Source: Hymenobacter metallicola (GTDB lineage: Bacteria; Bacteroidota; Bacteroidia; Cytophagales; Hymenobacteraceae). From it: a DNA stretch of 64,000 nt. The notes below the pieces were generated by a model. The model did no database searches. It was not told the DNA's origin and saw nothing but the letters and a program-made list of their open reading frames with translations. The position numbers and the translations under genes were made by a program. How positions within the stretch are numbered: the first letter of the stretch is position 1; each line of letters starts with the position of its first letter. The DNA lies in the NCBI RefSeq assembly GCF_004745645.1, contig NZ_SRMB01000002.1, positions 186,001 through 250,000 on the forward strand, written 5' to 3'. Positions 25,876 to 33,896 of this stretch are shown here, piece by piece.

Positions 25876-25884
25876 CGGCCCGCT

Positions 25885-26601
25885 ATGAAGAAGCACTTAG
25901 ATTTTAAAGACCTCATTCTGTTTGAAGACGACGACTTCGTAGTCATCAACAAGCCCCCTTTTCTGGCCACGCTCGATGAGCGGGTGGGCGGCGCCCCGAA
26001 CATTCTGCGTTTGGCCCGGGAGTACTCCGAAGATATGCAGGCCTGCCACCGCCTCGATAAGGAAACATCGGGGGCCCTGGCGCTGGCCAAAAACCCGGAG
26101 GCATATCGGCACCTCTCGATGCAGTTTGAAAACCGGGAGGTCAAGAAGCGCTACCACGCCGTGGCCTGGGGCGTGCATCAGTTCGATAATAAGCTGGTTG
26201 ACCGCAGCATCGAAACCACGACCAAAGGCAAAGCCCGCTTGGCATACAAAGGCAAGCCTGCCGAAACGTATTTCACGACGCTAGAGCCCTTTGCTCGCCA
26301 TACGCTGGTGCAGTGCGTGCCCATCACGGGCCGCATGCACCAGATCCGGCTGCACCTGATGTATCTGCAGGCTCCGATTGTGGGCGACGTCGTGTATGGA
26401 GGCGAGGATTTTTACCTGTCTTCGCTCAAGAAAAAATTCAACATGAAGGACGGCGAAGAAGAGCAGCCCTTCATCAAGCGGTTTGCCCTGCACGCGGCCC
26501 AGCTGACTTTCGCTCGTCTTAACGGGGAAGAAATAACGGTCGAAGCCCCCTACCCCAAGGACTTCCGGGTGCTGGTCGATACGCTACGCCAATACAGCTA
26601 G
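25885..26601 (+). CDS. RluA-family RNA pseudouridine synthase
   Basis: 238 residues. It isomerises uridine to pseudouridine in rRNA or tRNA. The catalytic motif is HRLDKETSGALALAK with the active-site Asp. FVVINKPPFLATLDE near the start and ITGRMHQIRLHLMYLQAPIV in the centre are standard RluA-family blocks, and FALHAAQLTF follows. No S4 domain is present, so it belongs with the shorter RluA/RluC-like members. Target nucleotide unknown. Its stop codon lies inside a hairpin shared with the convergent neighbour. Confidence 0.93.
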   Translation: MKKHLDFKDLILFEDDDFVVINKPPFLATLDERVGGAPNILRLAREYSEDMQACHRLDKETSGALALAKNPEAYRHLSMQFENREVKKRYHAVAWGVHQFDNKLVDRSIETTTKGKARLAYKGKPAETYFTTLEPFARHTLVQCVPITGRMHQIRLHLMYLQAPIVGDVVYGGEDFYLSSLKKKFNMKDGEEEQPFIKRFALHAAQLTFARLNGEEITVEAPYPKDFRVLVDTLRQYS

Positions 26602-26625
26602 CTTGGGGCTAAGCTAGAGTTTTTC
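26598..26625 (+). terminator. Compact hairpin overlapping both convergent stop codons
   Basis: CTAGCTT (26598-26604) pairs with AAGCTAG (26611-26617) around a six-base loop, followed by AGTTTTT on the plus strand. The left arm contains the synthase stop TAG and the right arm contains the stop of the leftward glycosyltransferase gene. Confidence 0.5.
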
Positions 26626-28092
26626 GAATACCATCAGCCGGCAGGAGTCGGCGTCGGGCCGCGTCAGGTTGCTGGGCTTGGCGCCTTGCCAGCGCAGCCG
26701 ATAGTGCGGGTCGTTCTGCAGGCGGGCCAGGGGCACACCGGCTTCGGTTACCGAAAACCAGTTGTCCCAGAAGATGAGCGAACCAGCTGGCACGGGCTCC
26801 TTGGGGCCGTTAGGATGCAAAAAGCCCATATTCCGGCGCTGCTCCGAATCAAACGGGTCGACCTGCAGGGCCAGCGCCAAGTAAGGATGCTCCAGCACAA
26901 TCAGGGGTTTCTGTTGGGGGTAGGTCTGGCGAAGCCAAGCTCCGGCTTCGTCGGCCAGTTGGATATCGGCCGCGGCATAGAAGTCGCGCTTCCACCGAAA
27001 GGCCGTGCGGGCCCCGGTGAACAGGAAGAGCACCACCGCTGCCGTGAAGAAAATGCGTAGCCGGTGCTGCGCTTGCGGACTCTTGAAAAGGGAGGCTAAC
27101 CCATCCAAGCCATGAAGAGCAATAAGCGCAAACAGCGGTACCATGGCATTGAGCACGCGCACCATGCCAAAGGAGGCAAATATTCCTTTCCACCAGAAGA
27201 GGATATGCGCCCCGCAGTACACCACCACGCTGCCATAAATTAGAAATAGCTCGGCCCAAAATAGCGCGGGCTGCGACCGGAGCTGCGGCCGCAGCCAAAG
27301 CAGTATCTGCCGAACACCGCCCAGCCAGAACAGCCCGAACAGGACCAGCCCGATGACCCCGGGTAATTGAATGAAATAATGGTCCAGCGTGCCGTGCCCG
27401 TATTGAGCAGCGCGGTACGGATAGGCGTTATGGGTGAAAACCCACAGGAAATCCTGGTAAACCAGCAGGCCCACTAAGCTATACACCACGTAACCGACCA
27501 GCAGCTTGGGCAACTGTCGCCACTGCCCGCTGAGCGCCAGATACACTGCCCAGACCCCCAGCAGCAAAAAGCCCTCCGAGCGCACAAAAGGCAGAAACGA
27601 CATAAGCAGCGCCGACCAGCCGACCCGGTTGCTCACGGCCAGCCACACGCCCGCGACTAAAATCAAACTAAACAAGGGCTCCGTCAGCCCCGAAAATTGA
27701 ATTCGGAAATAATCGGGAGCGGCGTAGTTGAACAGCACGGCCAGCCAGGGCCAGGGCAGCCGCAGTCTATCGGCCACCCGGTACGCCAGCCAGGCGGCGG
27801 CGGCTACTACCACGCAATTGAAGAGCTTGATACCCAGAAAGCCCAGCTGGGAAGGCCCCGCCGTGAGCAGTACAAACAACGGCTTGGCCCAGGAATCCAG
27901 GAAGTTGCTGGGGTGCTGAAAAGCGTAGCGACTAAAGAGGTAGTGGTTGATACTGTCGCCGCTGTCGTAGGTAGTGGCTGTGGTAGCGGCCAACACGATG
28001 GACAAGGCAAATAAAGCCAATAGTAAAAGCAGAGCCGGGCGCTGCCCCGTCGGGGTGGCAGTAGCAACAGGTAATTCCGGAAGTACGGGCAT
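26614..28092 (-). CDS. Polytopic membrane glycosyltransferase-like protein (GT39/ArnT-like)
   Basis: 492 residues with about ten hydrophobic segments and a ~140-residue soluble C-terminal part. The first loop contains ATTYDSGDSINHYLFSRYAF; an acidic residue in this loop is catalytic in polyprenol-phosphate-dependent GT-C enzymes. Later loops include FVRSEGFLLLGVW and YQDFLWVFTHNAYPY. This layout suits transfer of a sugar from a lipid carrier outside the inner membrane, but donor and acceptor are unknown. Codon use is like the neighbours. No operon partner on the same strand. Confidence 0.7.
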   Translation of the reverse strand: MPVLPELPVATATPTGQRPALLLLLALFALSIVLAATTATTYDSGDSINHYLFSRYAFQHPSNFLDSWAKPLFVLLTAGPSQLGFLGIKLFNCVVVAAAAWLAYRVADRLRLPWPWLAVLFNYAAPDYFRIQFSGLTEPLFSLILVAGVWLAVSNRVGWSALLMSFLPFVRSEGFLLLGVWAVYLALSGQWRQLPKLLVGYVVYSLVGLLVYQDFLWVFTHNAYPYRAAQYGHGTLDHYFIQLPGVIGLVLFGLFWLGGVRQILLWLRPQLRSQPALFWAELFLIYGSVVVYCGAHILFWWKGIFASFGMVRVLNAMVPLFALIALHGLDGLASLFKSPQAQHRLRIFFTAAVVLFLFTGARTAFRWKRDFYAAADIQLADEAGAWLRQTYPQQKPLIVLEHPYLALALQVDPFDSEQRRNMGFLHPNGPKEPVPAGSLIFWDNWFSVTEAGVPLARLQNDPHYRLRWQGAKPSNLTRPDADSCRLMVFEKL

Positions 28093-28204
28093 AGAAAGGA
28101 TGCAGCAAGAGCCTTAAAGGTAGTAACGACCCGCTATACCGTTACTTGAAAACCGCTGCAACCGGTAAGTGAATGGGTTTTAAGCGGATAATTCTATACA
28201 GCCC

Positions 28205-28235
28205 TTTGCTTCGTAAGCGAAAAAGGGTAACTTTG
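28205..28235 (+). promoter_or_regulatory. Consensus Bacteroidota promoter for the rplM ribosomal-protein operon
   Basis: TTTG (28205-28208), 19 bases, then TAACTTTG (28228-28235): a full match to TTTG-N19-21-TAnnTTTG. It lies 65 bases upstream of the rplM start. Confidence 0.8.
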
Positions 28236-28299
28236 TGTCCGTTTTTCCCGAACCCTTGCTGGGTTCTATCTCATTTTCAAACGCTTACTCAACTCCCCA

Positions 28300-28752
28300 A
28301 TGGATCATCTGAGCTTCAAGACGGTGTCCGTCAACAAAGCCAACGCCAACAAGGGCTGGGTCGTGATTGATGCTGGTGACAACACCCTGGGCCGCCTGTC
28401 CAGCCAAGTTGCCAACATTCTGCGCGGCAAACACAAGCCCTCGTTCACGCCCAACTCTGATTGCGGCGATTCGGTTATCGTTATCAACGCCGACAAACTG
28501 CGCGTGACGGGTAAAAAGATGACCGACAAAATTTACGTGTCGCACTCGGGCTACCCCGGCGGCCAGAAGCGCAAGTCGATGCGTGAGGTGATGGAGAAAT
28601 CCTCGACCCGCGTTATCGAGCACGCCGTACGCGGCATGCTGCCCGGCAACCGTCTGGGCCGGGAGCAATTCCGCAACCTGTTCGTGTACGAAGGTGCCGA
28701 GCACCCCCACCAAGCTCAGCAGCCGGTAGCTGTTGATCTGAAGAACCTGTAA
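28300..28752 (+). CDS. rplM: 50S ribosomal protein L13
   Basis: 150 residues, typical length. SFKTVSVNKANANKGWVVID and AGDNTLGRLSSQVANILRGK open the protein, and YVSHSGYPGGQKRKSMREVM and ENLFVYEG-type ending (FRNLFVYEGAEHPHQAQQP) are the L13 signatures. It is an early-assembly 23S rRNA binder. First gene of the rplM-rpsI-rpsB-tsf cluster; a full promoter lies upstream and rpsI follows after 38 bases. Codons are the frequently used ones (GGT, CGT), as expected for high expression. Confidence 0.99.
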   Translation: MDHLSFKTVSVNKANANKGWVVIDAGDNTLGRLSSQVANILRGKHKPSFTPNSDCGDSVIVINADKLRVTGKKMTDKIYVSHSGYPGGQKRKSMREVMEKSSTRVIEHAVRGMLPGNRLGREQFRNLFVYEGAEHPHQAQQPVAVDLKNL

Positions 28753-28790
28753 GCCTCACCAGCTTTCCTTTTTTCTCTAATTTTTCATTA

Positions 28791-29177
28791 ATGGAAATCT
28801 CCAACACCTCTGGTAGAAGAAAAACCTCGGTGGCTCGTATCTACATGCAAGCCGGGCAAGGGAATATCACTATCAACGGCCGGGAAATGAAAGCCTACTT
28901 TGGCAATGAACTCCTGGAAAACATCGTGAACCAGCCTTTGAACACGGTTGAGCAACTCAACCAGTATGACATCAAGGTGAACGTGCGCGGTGGTGGCATC
29001 TCGGCTCAGGCTGAGGCTATCCGTTTGGCCATCTCGAAAGCCCTCGTGGGTGACAACGCCGACGTGCGTCCCGCCCTGAAAAAAGAAGGCTTCCTGACCC
29101 GTGACCCCCGCATGGTGGAACGCAAAAAGTTCGGCAAGCGCAAAGCTCGTCGTTCGTTCCAGTTCTCGAAACGCTAA
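28791..29177 (+). CDS. rpsI: 30S ribosomal protein S9
   Basis: 128 residues. It starts with ISNTSGRRKTSVARIYMQAG and ends with the basic GKRKARRSFQFSKR tail that reaches toward the P-site tRNA in the S9 family. The central VRGGGISAQAEAIRLAISKA block is diagnostic. Paired with rplM as in most bacteria, and followed 18 bases later by rpsB. Confidence 0.99.
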   Translation: MEISNTSGRRKTSVARIYMQAGQGNITINGREMKAYFGNELLENIVNQPLNTVEQLNQYDIKVNVRGGGISAQAEAIRLAISKALVGDNADVRPALKKEGFLTRDPRMVERKKFGKRKARRSFQFSKR

Positions 29178-29195
29178 ACCCAGAGGAATTTTATC

Positions 29196-29963
29196 ATGGC
29201 TCAGTCCACCACGTATAAAGAACTGCTCGACGCAGGTGCCCACTTTGGTCACCTTACGCGCAAGTGGGACCCGAAAATGGCGCCGTACATCTTCATGGAG
29301 AAGAACGGCATCCATATCATTGACCTGAACAAAACCCTGGTTTCGCTGGAGCAAGCCGCCACTGCTATCCGCAACATCGCCAAGAGCGGTCGGAAAGTAA
29401 TGTTCGTTGCTACCAAGAAGCAGGCTCAGGAAATCGTTACCGAAGAGGCCAAGCGCCTGAAAATGCCATTCGTTACCGACCGGTGGTTGGGTGGCATGCT
29501 CACCAACTTCGCCACGGTTCGCAAGTCGCTGAAGAAAATGAGCACCATCGACAAGATGGTGAAGGAAAACACGGCCTACGCAGCACTTGCAAAGCGTGAG
29601 CGTCTGATGCTGTCGCGCGAGCGGGAGAAGCTGGAGCGTGTACTGGGCGGCATTGCCGACCTGAGCCGCCTGCCCGCTGCTCTGTTCGTTGTGGACGTAA
29701 AGCGTGAGCACATTGCCGTTAAAGAAGCCCAGAAACTCGGTATCCCCGTTTTCGCTATCTGCGATACGAACTCGAACCCCGAGCTGGTAAACTTCCCGAT
29801 TCCCGCTAACGACGACGCCTCGAAGTCGATTTCGCTGATCGTAGGTATCATCAGCAAGGCTATCGAAGAAGGCTTGTCGGAGCGCAAAGTCGACAAAGAC
29901 GAAGCAGACAAGAAGCAGTCGGAAGACGAAGGCATCCAAGAGAAGCTGGCCGCCGACGAATAG
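29196..29963 (+). CDS. rpsB: 30S ribosomal protein S2
   Basis: 255 residues. [20 protein letters not shown] and [17 protein letters not shown] at the start, [37 protein letters not shown], and [20 protein letters not shown] are S2 signatures. The C-terminal tail is acidic and lysine-rich ([20 protein letters not shown]). S2 joins the 30S subunit late, near S1. It follows rpsI in an operon, and tsf lies 151 bases downstream across an unusual repeat-filled spacer. Confidence 0.99.
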   Translation: MAQSTTYKELLDAGAHFGHLTRKWDPKMAPYIFMEKNGIHIIDLNKTLVSLEQAATAIRNIAKSGRKVMFVATKKQAQEIVTEEAKRLKMPFVTDRWLGGMLTNFATVRKSLKKMSTIDKMVKENTAYAALAKRERLMLSREREKLERVLGGIADLSRLPAALFVVDVKREHIAVKEAQKLGIPVFAICDTNSNPELVNFPIPANDDASKSISLIVGIISKAIEEGLSERKVDKDEADKKQSEDEGIQEKLAADE

Positions 29964-29984
29964 TCTTCTTAGAAGTGAGACTTG

Positions 29985-30047
29985 AGAAGTTAGAAGTTAG
30001 AGACGGCAGGAGTTGATTTACTTCTCTGTTTTTGGCTTCTAACTTCT
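29985..30047. repeat. Inverted repeat within the rpsB-tsf spacer
   Basis: AGAAGTTAGAAG (29985-29996) is matched exactly in reverse complement by CTTCTAACTTCT (30036-30047). The wider spacer 29966-30112 is made of shuffled words such as GAAGTTAG on the left and CTTCTAACTT, TTCTAAG and CTCTAAGTTC on the right, unlike surrounding GC-rich DNA. It may form a transcript hairpin between rpsB and tsf. Confidence 0.6.
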
Positions 30048-30114
30048 TCTTGCTTTTAAGCCCTTCCCGTTCCCCATTCTACATTCTAAGCTCTTAACTC
30101 TAAGTTCTAAATAC

Positions 30115-30951
30115 ATGGCCGCAATTACCGCCGCAGACGTGAACAAGCTCCGCACCATGACCGGTGCAGGCATGATGGATTGCAAAAAAGCGCTGACCGA
30201 AGCCGATGGCGACTTCGAAGCTGCTCGTGACATTCTGCGCAAGCAGGGTCAGAAAATTGCTGACAAGCGTGCTGACAACGAAACGTCGGAAGGCTTTGTA
30301 GCCGTAGCCGTAAGCGAAGACGGCACCGCCGGCAAGCTGGTGGCCCTGGCCTGCGAAACGGAATCGGTAGCCAAGGTTGCCTCGTTCCGCGAATTGGTGC
30401 AGCGCATCCTGGATGCTGCTGTGCGCACCAACGCTACCAGCCAGGAAGAGCTGCTGGCTACCAAGGAAGAAGATGGCCTGACCATTCAGGAGCACATCAC
30501 CGACCTGATGGGCAAAATCGGCGAGAAGCTGAACCTGACCTACGCTACCCTGAGCGCCGAGAAAGTAGCTTCCTACATCCACTCCGACAGCAAGAAAGGC
30601 GTACTCGTGGGCCTGAAGAACGTAGGTGGTGCCGACACCGCCGCCGTTGGTCGCGACGTTGCTATGCAGATCGTAGCCATGAAGCCCGTTGCCGTTGACA
30701 AAGACGGTGTGGACGCTTCAATCACCGAGCGCGAAATCGAAATCGGCAAAGAGCAGGCGCGTGCCGAAGGCAAGCCCGAGGCTATGCTGGAGAAAATCGC
30801 GCAGGGCAAGCTGAACAAGTTCTACAAGGAAAACACCCTGTTGAACCAGGAGTTCGTGAAAGACAACTCGCTGACCATCGCTCAGCTGCTCGACAAAACG
30901 TCGAAAGGCATGACCGTAACCGACTTCAAGCGCGTGGCCATCGGTGCCTAA
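30115..30951 (+). CDS. tsf: Elongation factor Ts
   Basis: 278 residues. EF-Ts is the nucleotide exchange factor that reloads EF-Tu with GTP. The N-terminal VNKLRTMTGAGMMDCKKALT and EADGDFEAARDILRKQG (UBA-like) and the core TDLMGKIGEKLNLTYATLSA region are typical. The C-terminal part contains NKFYKENTLLNQEFVKDNSL, the usual end of the dimerisation domain. It follows rpsB, the conserved order. An intrinsic terminator follows the stop. Confidence 0.99.
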   Translation: MAAITAADVNKLRTMTGAGMMDCKKALTEADGDFEAARDILRKQGQKIADKRADNETSEGFVAVAVSEDGTAGKLVALACETESVAKVASFRELVQRILDAAVRTNATSQEELLATKEEDGLTIQEHITDLMGKIGEKLNLTYATLSAEKVASYIHSDSKKGVLVGLKNVGGADTAAVGRDVAMQIVAMKPVAVDKDGVDASITEREIEIGKEQARAEGKPEAMLEKIAQGKLNKFYKENTLLNQEFVKDNSLTIAQLLDKTSKGMTVTDFKRVAIGA

Positions 30952-30973
30952 GCGGTAGAAGTTTAGTTTATTG

Positions 30974-31009
30974 AAAAGGCCCGCTGGTGAAAACCGGCGG
31001 GCCTTTTTA
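30974..31009 (+). terminator. Intrinsic terminator after tsf
   Basis: AAAAGGCCCGCTGG pairs with CCGGCGGGCCTTTTT (arms AAAAGGCCCGC / GCGGGCCTTTT) around a short loop, ending in TTTTTAT. Confidence 0.88.
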
Positions 31010-31034
31010 TTGATTACTCGTTCATCTAACGACT

Positions 31035-31349
31035 ATGGAGGAAAGAAGAAAGAATGCGTACCGGTACTTACTATACCAGTTTCTGCTCGACATTCGAACT
31101 ACCCCAATCTTTGAATCAGCGTTGCCCACTGAATGGACAGCTGAACAGCGGGATAACCGGTTGAGGTATGCTGGCTCAGTTGCTTATCTGCTACACAACT
31201 TTGCCTTACAAGCTGCTACTGATTTCGTAGGCTTTAACGAAACAGCGTTTTGGGCAAACATTGAGGCATACAATCAACGAGAGCCTCAAGGTAACTTAAG
31301 CCACTTCCGACGAATATTCGACGGAATCTTAGAAGGCAGAATCAGCTAG
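31035..31349 (+). CDS. Hypothetical protein, 104 residues
   Basis: A soluble, helical-looking protein (KNAYRYLLYQFLLDIRTTPI, RLRYAGSVAYLLHNFALQAA). No signal peptide or membrane segment. Its base composition is lower in GC than the neighbouring genes, with many AT-rich codons (GAAAGAAGAAAGAAT at the start), which may indicate recent acquisition. I do not recognise a family. It lies after the tsf terminator as a single gene. Confidence 0.55.
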   Translation: MEERRKNAYRYLLYQFLLDIRTTPIFESALPTEWTAEQRDNRLRYAGSVAYLLHNFALQAATDFVGFNETAFWANIEAYNQREPQGNLSHFRRIFDGILEGRIS

Positions 31350-31353
31350 TCAA

Positions 31354-31485
31354 TCAGCGGCTTTGCGTCGTCGTACGCAGTTGCTTCCGCCGATTCAGGC
31401 CACCAACCAAATTCTTAGCCAGCGCAGCCAGCAGCAGTAAAAACAGCAGGCCAATCAGGACGCGGGGCCAATTGATATTCTTCAT
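31354..31485 (-). CDS. Very small single-pass membrane protein (43 residues)
   Basis: An ATG at 31485 opens a 43-residue frame: MKNINWPRVLIGLLFLLLLA, then ALAKNLVGGL and a basic tail RRKQLR. One hydrophobic helix of ~17 residues followed by positive charges suggests an inner-membrane peptide with its tail in the cytoplasm. It starts nine bases after the stop of the DUF3089 gene on the same strand, so it is probably translated from the same message. Function unknown. Confidence 0.5.
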   Translation of the reverse strand: MKNINWPRVLIGLLFLLLLAALAKNLVGGLNRRKQLRTTTQSR

Positions 31486-31494
31486 AGGAAGGCT

Positions 31495-32559
31495 TTACGG
31501 GCGTTGGGGCTGGGCAGTATAAGCCTGCACCCGGGTAACAGCGTTGCGGCGCAGGTTGAGGTAGAACAGGCCGTAGTCGGCAATGTGGAAGGAATGGCGA
31601 AGTTCGGGCTGGCCGGGCAGCAGAAAGCGCGGGTAGCCGATGGGCTTGGGGACGTTGATCCACAGCAAGCCGTTGTGTACCTGGGCCCCGACAACGGCGG
31701 TGTCAATCCGGTTGAAGGCCAGTGGGACTCCTCCCCTGTTCAGGTGACTAGGCGCCGCGGCGGTGTCGCGCTTCCAGGTCAGAGGGTTGGTGGCCACCCC
31801 ACCGTCGAAAGGCGGATACTCGTTGCCCCACTCCACCGAATTCCAGCCCACGTAGCAGCCGGTTTGGGTGGAGTCTTCGCAGGGACGCAGGGCTTGGTAC
31901 TCGTCGGTTTTGACTTTGAAGCCGATGAGGTAGGCAGCGACGAGCTGTTTGCGCAGCTTGGGGTCATTGTCGAAGAACTCGTGGAGCAGGCGCGTGGCAT
32001 GGAACGTACCCTGGCTGTGGCCGGCAATGATGATGGGACGGCCCTGGTTGTAGTGCGCTAAGTAGTATTGAAAAGCGGCTTTAACATCTGAATACGCCAG
32101 ATTCAGCGCTTCCTTACCGTTGCTGCTTTTCTCATCGAAGAAAGAATACAGCGTAGCCTGCCGGTAACGCGGGGCATACACCCGAGCCGCCGCGTTGAAA
32201 ACCGTAGCCTGCTTGCGGATGGTGCTGTTGTCGGTGAAGTGGTTCAGGCGCTCATCGGTGAGGTCGGCATTCCAGGATTCGCGCTTGTAGTAAGTAGTTG
32301 GGTGCACGTAGAACACATCGGCCAACGCCTGCCGCTGCTGGTCGCGCAGCCCGGAGCCCAGCGGCACGACGTCGGCCGAGTCGCGCCGGGTCGGCAGCGC
32401 GGCCCAGTTGTCGGGCTGAGCGTAGTCGGGCAGGGAGGCGGGCTGGGTATCGGCGAACTGCTTGCCGGGCTTGATAACCGAAATACAGGCGTTCAGTCCT
32501 GGCAGAGTCAGCAATGCTGCACTTACCCAAACCGACCGATATAGAGCAGAAGTAACCAT
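31495..32559 (-). CDS. DUF3089 alpha/beta-hydrolase-like lipoprotein
   Basis: 354 residues from the ATG at 32559; the outer TTG start at 32583 is less likely. A signal with a lipobox-like LNAC lies near residue 25, so it is probably a lipoprotein. DUF3089 blocks are DVFYVHPTTYYKRESWNADL, VFNAAARVYAPRYRQATLYS, and the nucleophile elbow IIIAGHSQGTFHATRLL. The fold is that of an esterase/lipase, but the substrate is unknown. The downstream 43-residue membrane peptide may be part of the same unit. A terminator lies upstream. Confidence 0.88.
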   Translation of the reverse strand: MVTSALYRSVWVSAALLTLPGLNACISVIKPGKQFADTQPASLPDYAQPDNWAALPTRRDSADVVPLGSGLRDQQRQALADVFYVHPTTYYKRESWNADLTDERLNHFTDNSTIRKQATVFNAAARVYAPRYRQATLYSFFDEKSSNGKEALNLAYSDVKAAFQYYLAHYNQGRPIIIAGHSQGTFHATRLLHEFFDNDPKLRKQLVAAYLIGFKVKTDEYQALRPCEDSTQTGCYVGWNSVEWGNEYPPFDGGVATNPLTWKRDTAAAPSHLNRGGVPLAFNRIDTAVVGAQVHNGLLWINVPKPIGYPRFLLPGQPELRHSFHIADYGLFYLNLRRNAVTRVQAYTAQPQRP

Positions 32560-32580
32560 TGCCAACGGATAAGGAGAACA

Positions 32581-32588
32581 CAAAAATA
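32581..32588 (-). promoter_or_regulatory. -7 box TATTTTTG upstream of the DUF3089 gene
   Basis: The leftward strand reads TATTTTTG (TAnnTTTG), 22 bases before the ATG at 32559. It overlaps the tail of the preceding terminator's T-run; no -33 match was found. Confidence 0.35.
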
Positions 32589-32617
32589 GCTCACGCAGCC
32601 GACTGCGTGAGCTATTT
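32584..32617 (-). terminator. Intrinsic terminator after the SHOCT-like gene
   Basis: AAATAGCTCACGCAG and CTGCGTGAGCTATTT form a perfect 15-base stem with a four-base loop. On the minus strand the stem is followed by TTTTTG. Confidence 0.8.
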
Positions 32618-32640
32618 CCAGAAGCACTAACCCAAGTAGG

Positions 32641-33864
32641 TTAGTCCGTAAATGTATTTTCGAGCAACCGCTCCTGACGCAGGTACTTGATTTTGTAGTT
32701 CTTATCGAAGCGCACCCGCACCTGCGCCCGGGTTTGCTGGTGCTTCTGCAGCGACTGGCGCAAGGCCTGGCTTTTCTCCAGGAAGGTCACTACGCGCGAA
32801 CCGTCGTTGGCCACGTCGCTGATTTGCAAACTGCCTGGCTCAATTTCGGTGGACGCCTCCAGAAACTCCGGGAAGTGGCTGCGGGTCAGCTCCTCATTGA
32901 TGGCGGCCGGCGTGGTGTTTTGCAGCGTATAAAACCGCTCGACCGTAGGCGAGAAATACTGAGCAGCACTGAAGGGTGCGGCTTTCATGTCTTCGTAGTA
33001 AGCCGACAGTGTGCTTTCGATACGGCTGCGCACGGCGCTTTCATCGACGGCTGGGGCAGCCGCAGGCGTGGCTTCCTGCGCAGGGCTAGTAGCCGGAACC
33101 GTAGCAGCCGAGTCTTGGGCCGGGGCGGCGGCCGGCGGCAGCGCGGGAGCTACCCGCACCGTTTCGGGCGCGGCGGCGGGCGGCAAATCAATCTGCTCGG
33201 CCTGGGGGCCTTCTTCCGGCTTAGTGGCCAGGCTATCCTGCTCAGTGCGCGACAAGCTGCTCAGACGCTCCGATTCGCGGTTACCAAGGGTTAGGTAAGC
33301 AATAAGAGCCAGCAGAGCCAGAATGCCGCCCACAATCAGAATGGTCGACAACGGGCTACGGGCCGGGGCCACATAAGCCGCCTCGTCCGGCTCATCGGGC
33401 AGCTCGTTGGCCTCGAATTGCGGGGCCGGAACGTTGGTATACACTGGCTCGGCCGGCCGGTCGCGCGTGTAGCTGTAAGTTTCTACGGGCGGCACCGGGT
33501 GGACGGGTGGCGGAGTTACGGGTGGCACAACCGGAGGAGTTGGCCGGAACTCGGGTTCCACGGGCTTCATTACCACCGGCGGGCGGGGCGGCTCCTGCCC
33601 GAAGCCACCAGCCGCTGAGCTTGGCAAGGGTGGTACCGGAGACGCCGGCGGACCTACAACCACGGGCGGCTCGGTTGGTGCCGGTGGTGGCGCAACAGGA
33701 GTCGCCGGAGTAGCTGGCGCAGGCGGAGCAGAAGCCGACGCGTTCTGTTCACTGAAGAGGAGCTTGCGCTTCAGGGTGTCGAACTCGGCCGGCGTAATCG
33801 TACCGGCGTCGAGCCACTCTTTGAGCTGGCGCAGGGTATCAAGGGGAGAAGGGTCTTTTTCCAT
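32641..33864 (-). CDS. Membrane protein with N-terminal SHOCT-like segment and Pro-rich linker
   Basis: 407 residues from the ATG at 33864. Residues ~7-38 (PLDTLRQLKEWLDAGTITPA, then EFDTLKRKLL) look like a SHOCT helix pair, usually seen at protein C-termini. A ~120-residue Pro/Ala/Val-rich linker follows, then one membrane segment (LSTILIVGGILALLALIAYL), a second Pro/Ala-rich linker, and a C-terminal domain (~280-407; SRIESTLSAYYEDMKAAPFS) that may be an NTF2-like or DUF-type fold. Probably spans the inner membrane with its long linker crossing the periplasm. It starts 32 bases after the coiled-coil gene. Confidence 0.75.
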   Translation of the reverse strand: MEKDPSPLDTLRQLKEWLDAGTITPAEFDTLKRKLLFSEQNASASAPPAPATPATPVAPPPAPTEPPVVVGPPASPVPPLPSSAAGGFGQEPPRPPVVMKPVEPEFRPTPPVVPPVTPPPVHPVPPVETYSYTRDRPAEPVYTNVPAPQFEANELPDEPDEAAYVAPARSPLSTILIVGGILALLALIAYLTLGNRESERLSSLSRTEQDSLATKPEEGPQAEQIDLPPAAAPETVRVAPALPPAAAPAQDSAATVPATSPAQEATPAAAPAVDESAVRSRIESTLSAYYEDMKAAPFSAAQYFSPTVERFYTLQNTTPAAINEELTRSHFPEFLEASTEIEPGSLQISDVANDGSRVVTFLEKSQALRQSLQKHQQTRAQVRVRFDKNYKIKYLRQERLLENTFTD

Positions 33865-33896
33865 AGGAATCAGCTGTTTGGCTGGCAAGCAGCAGC

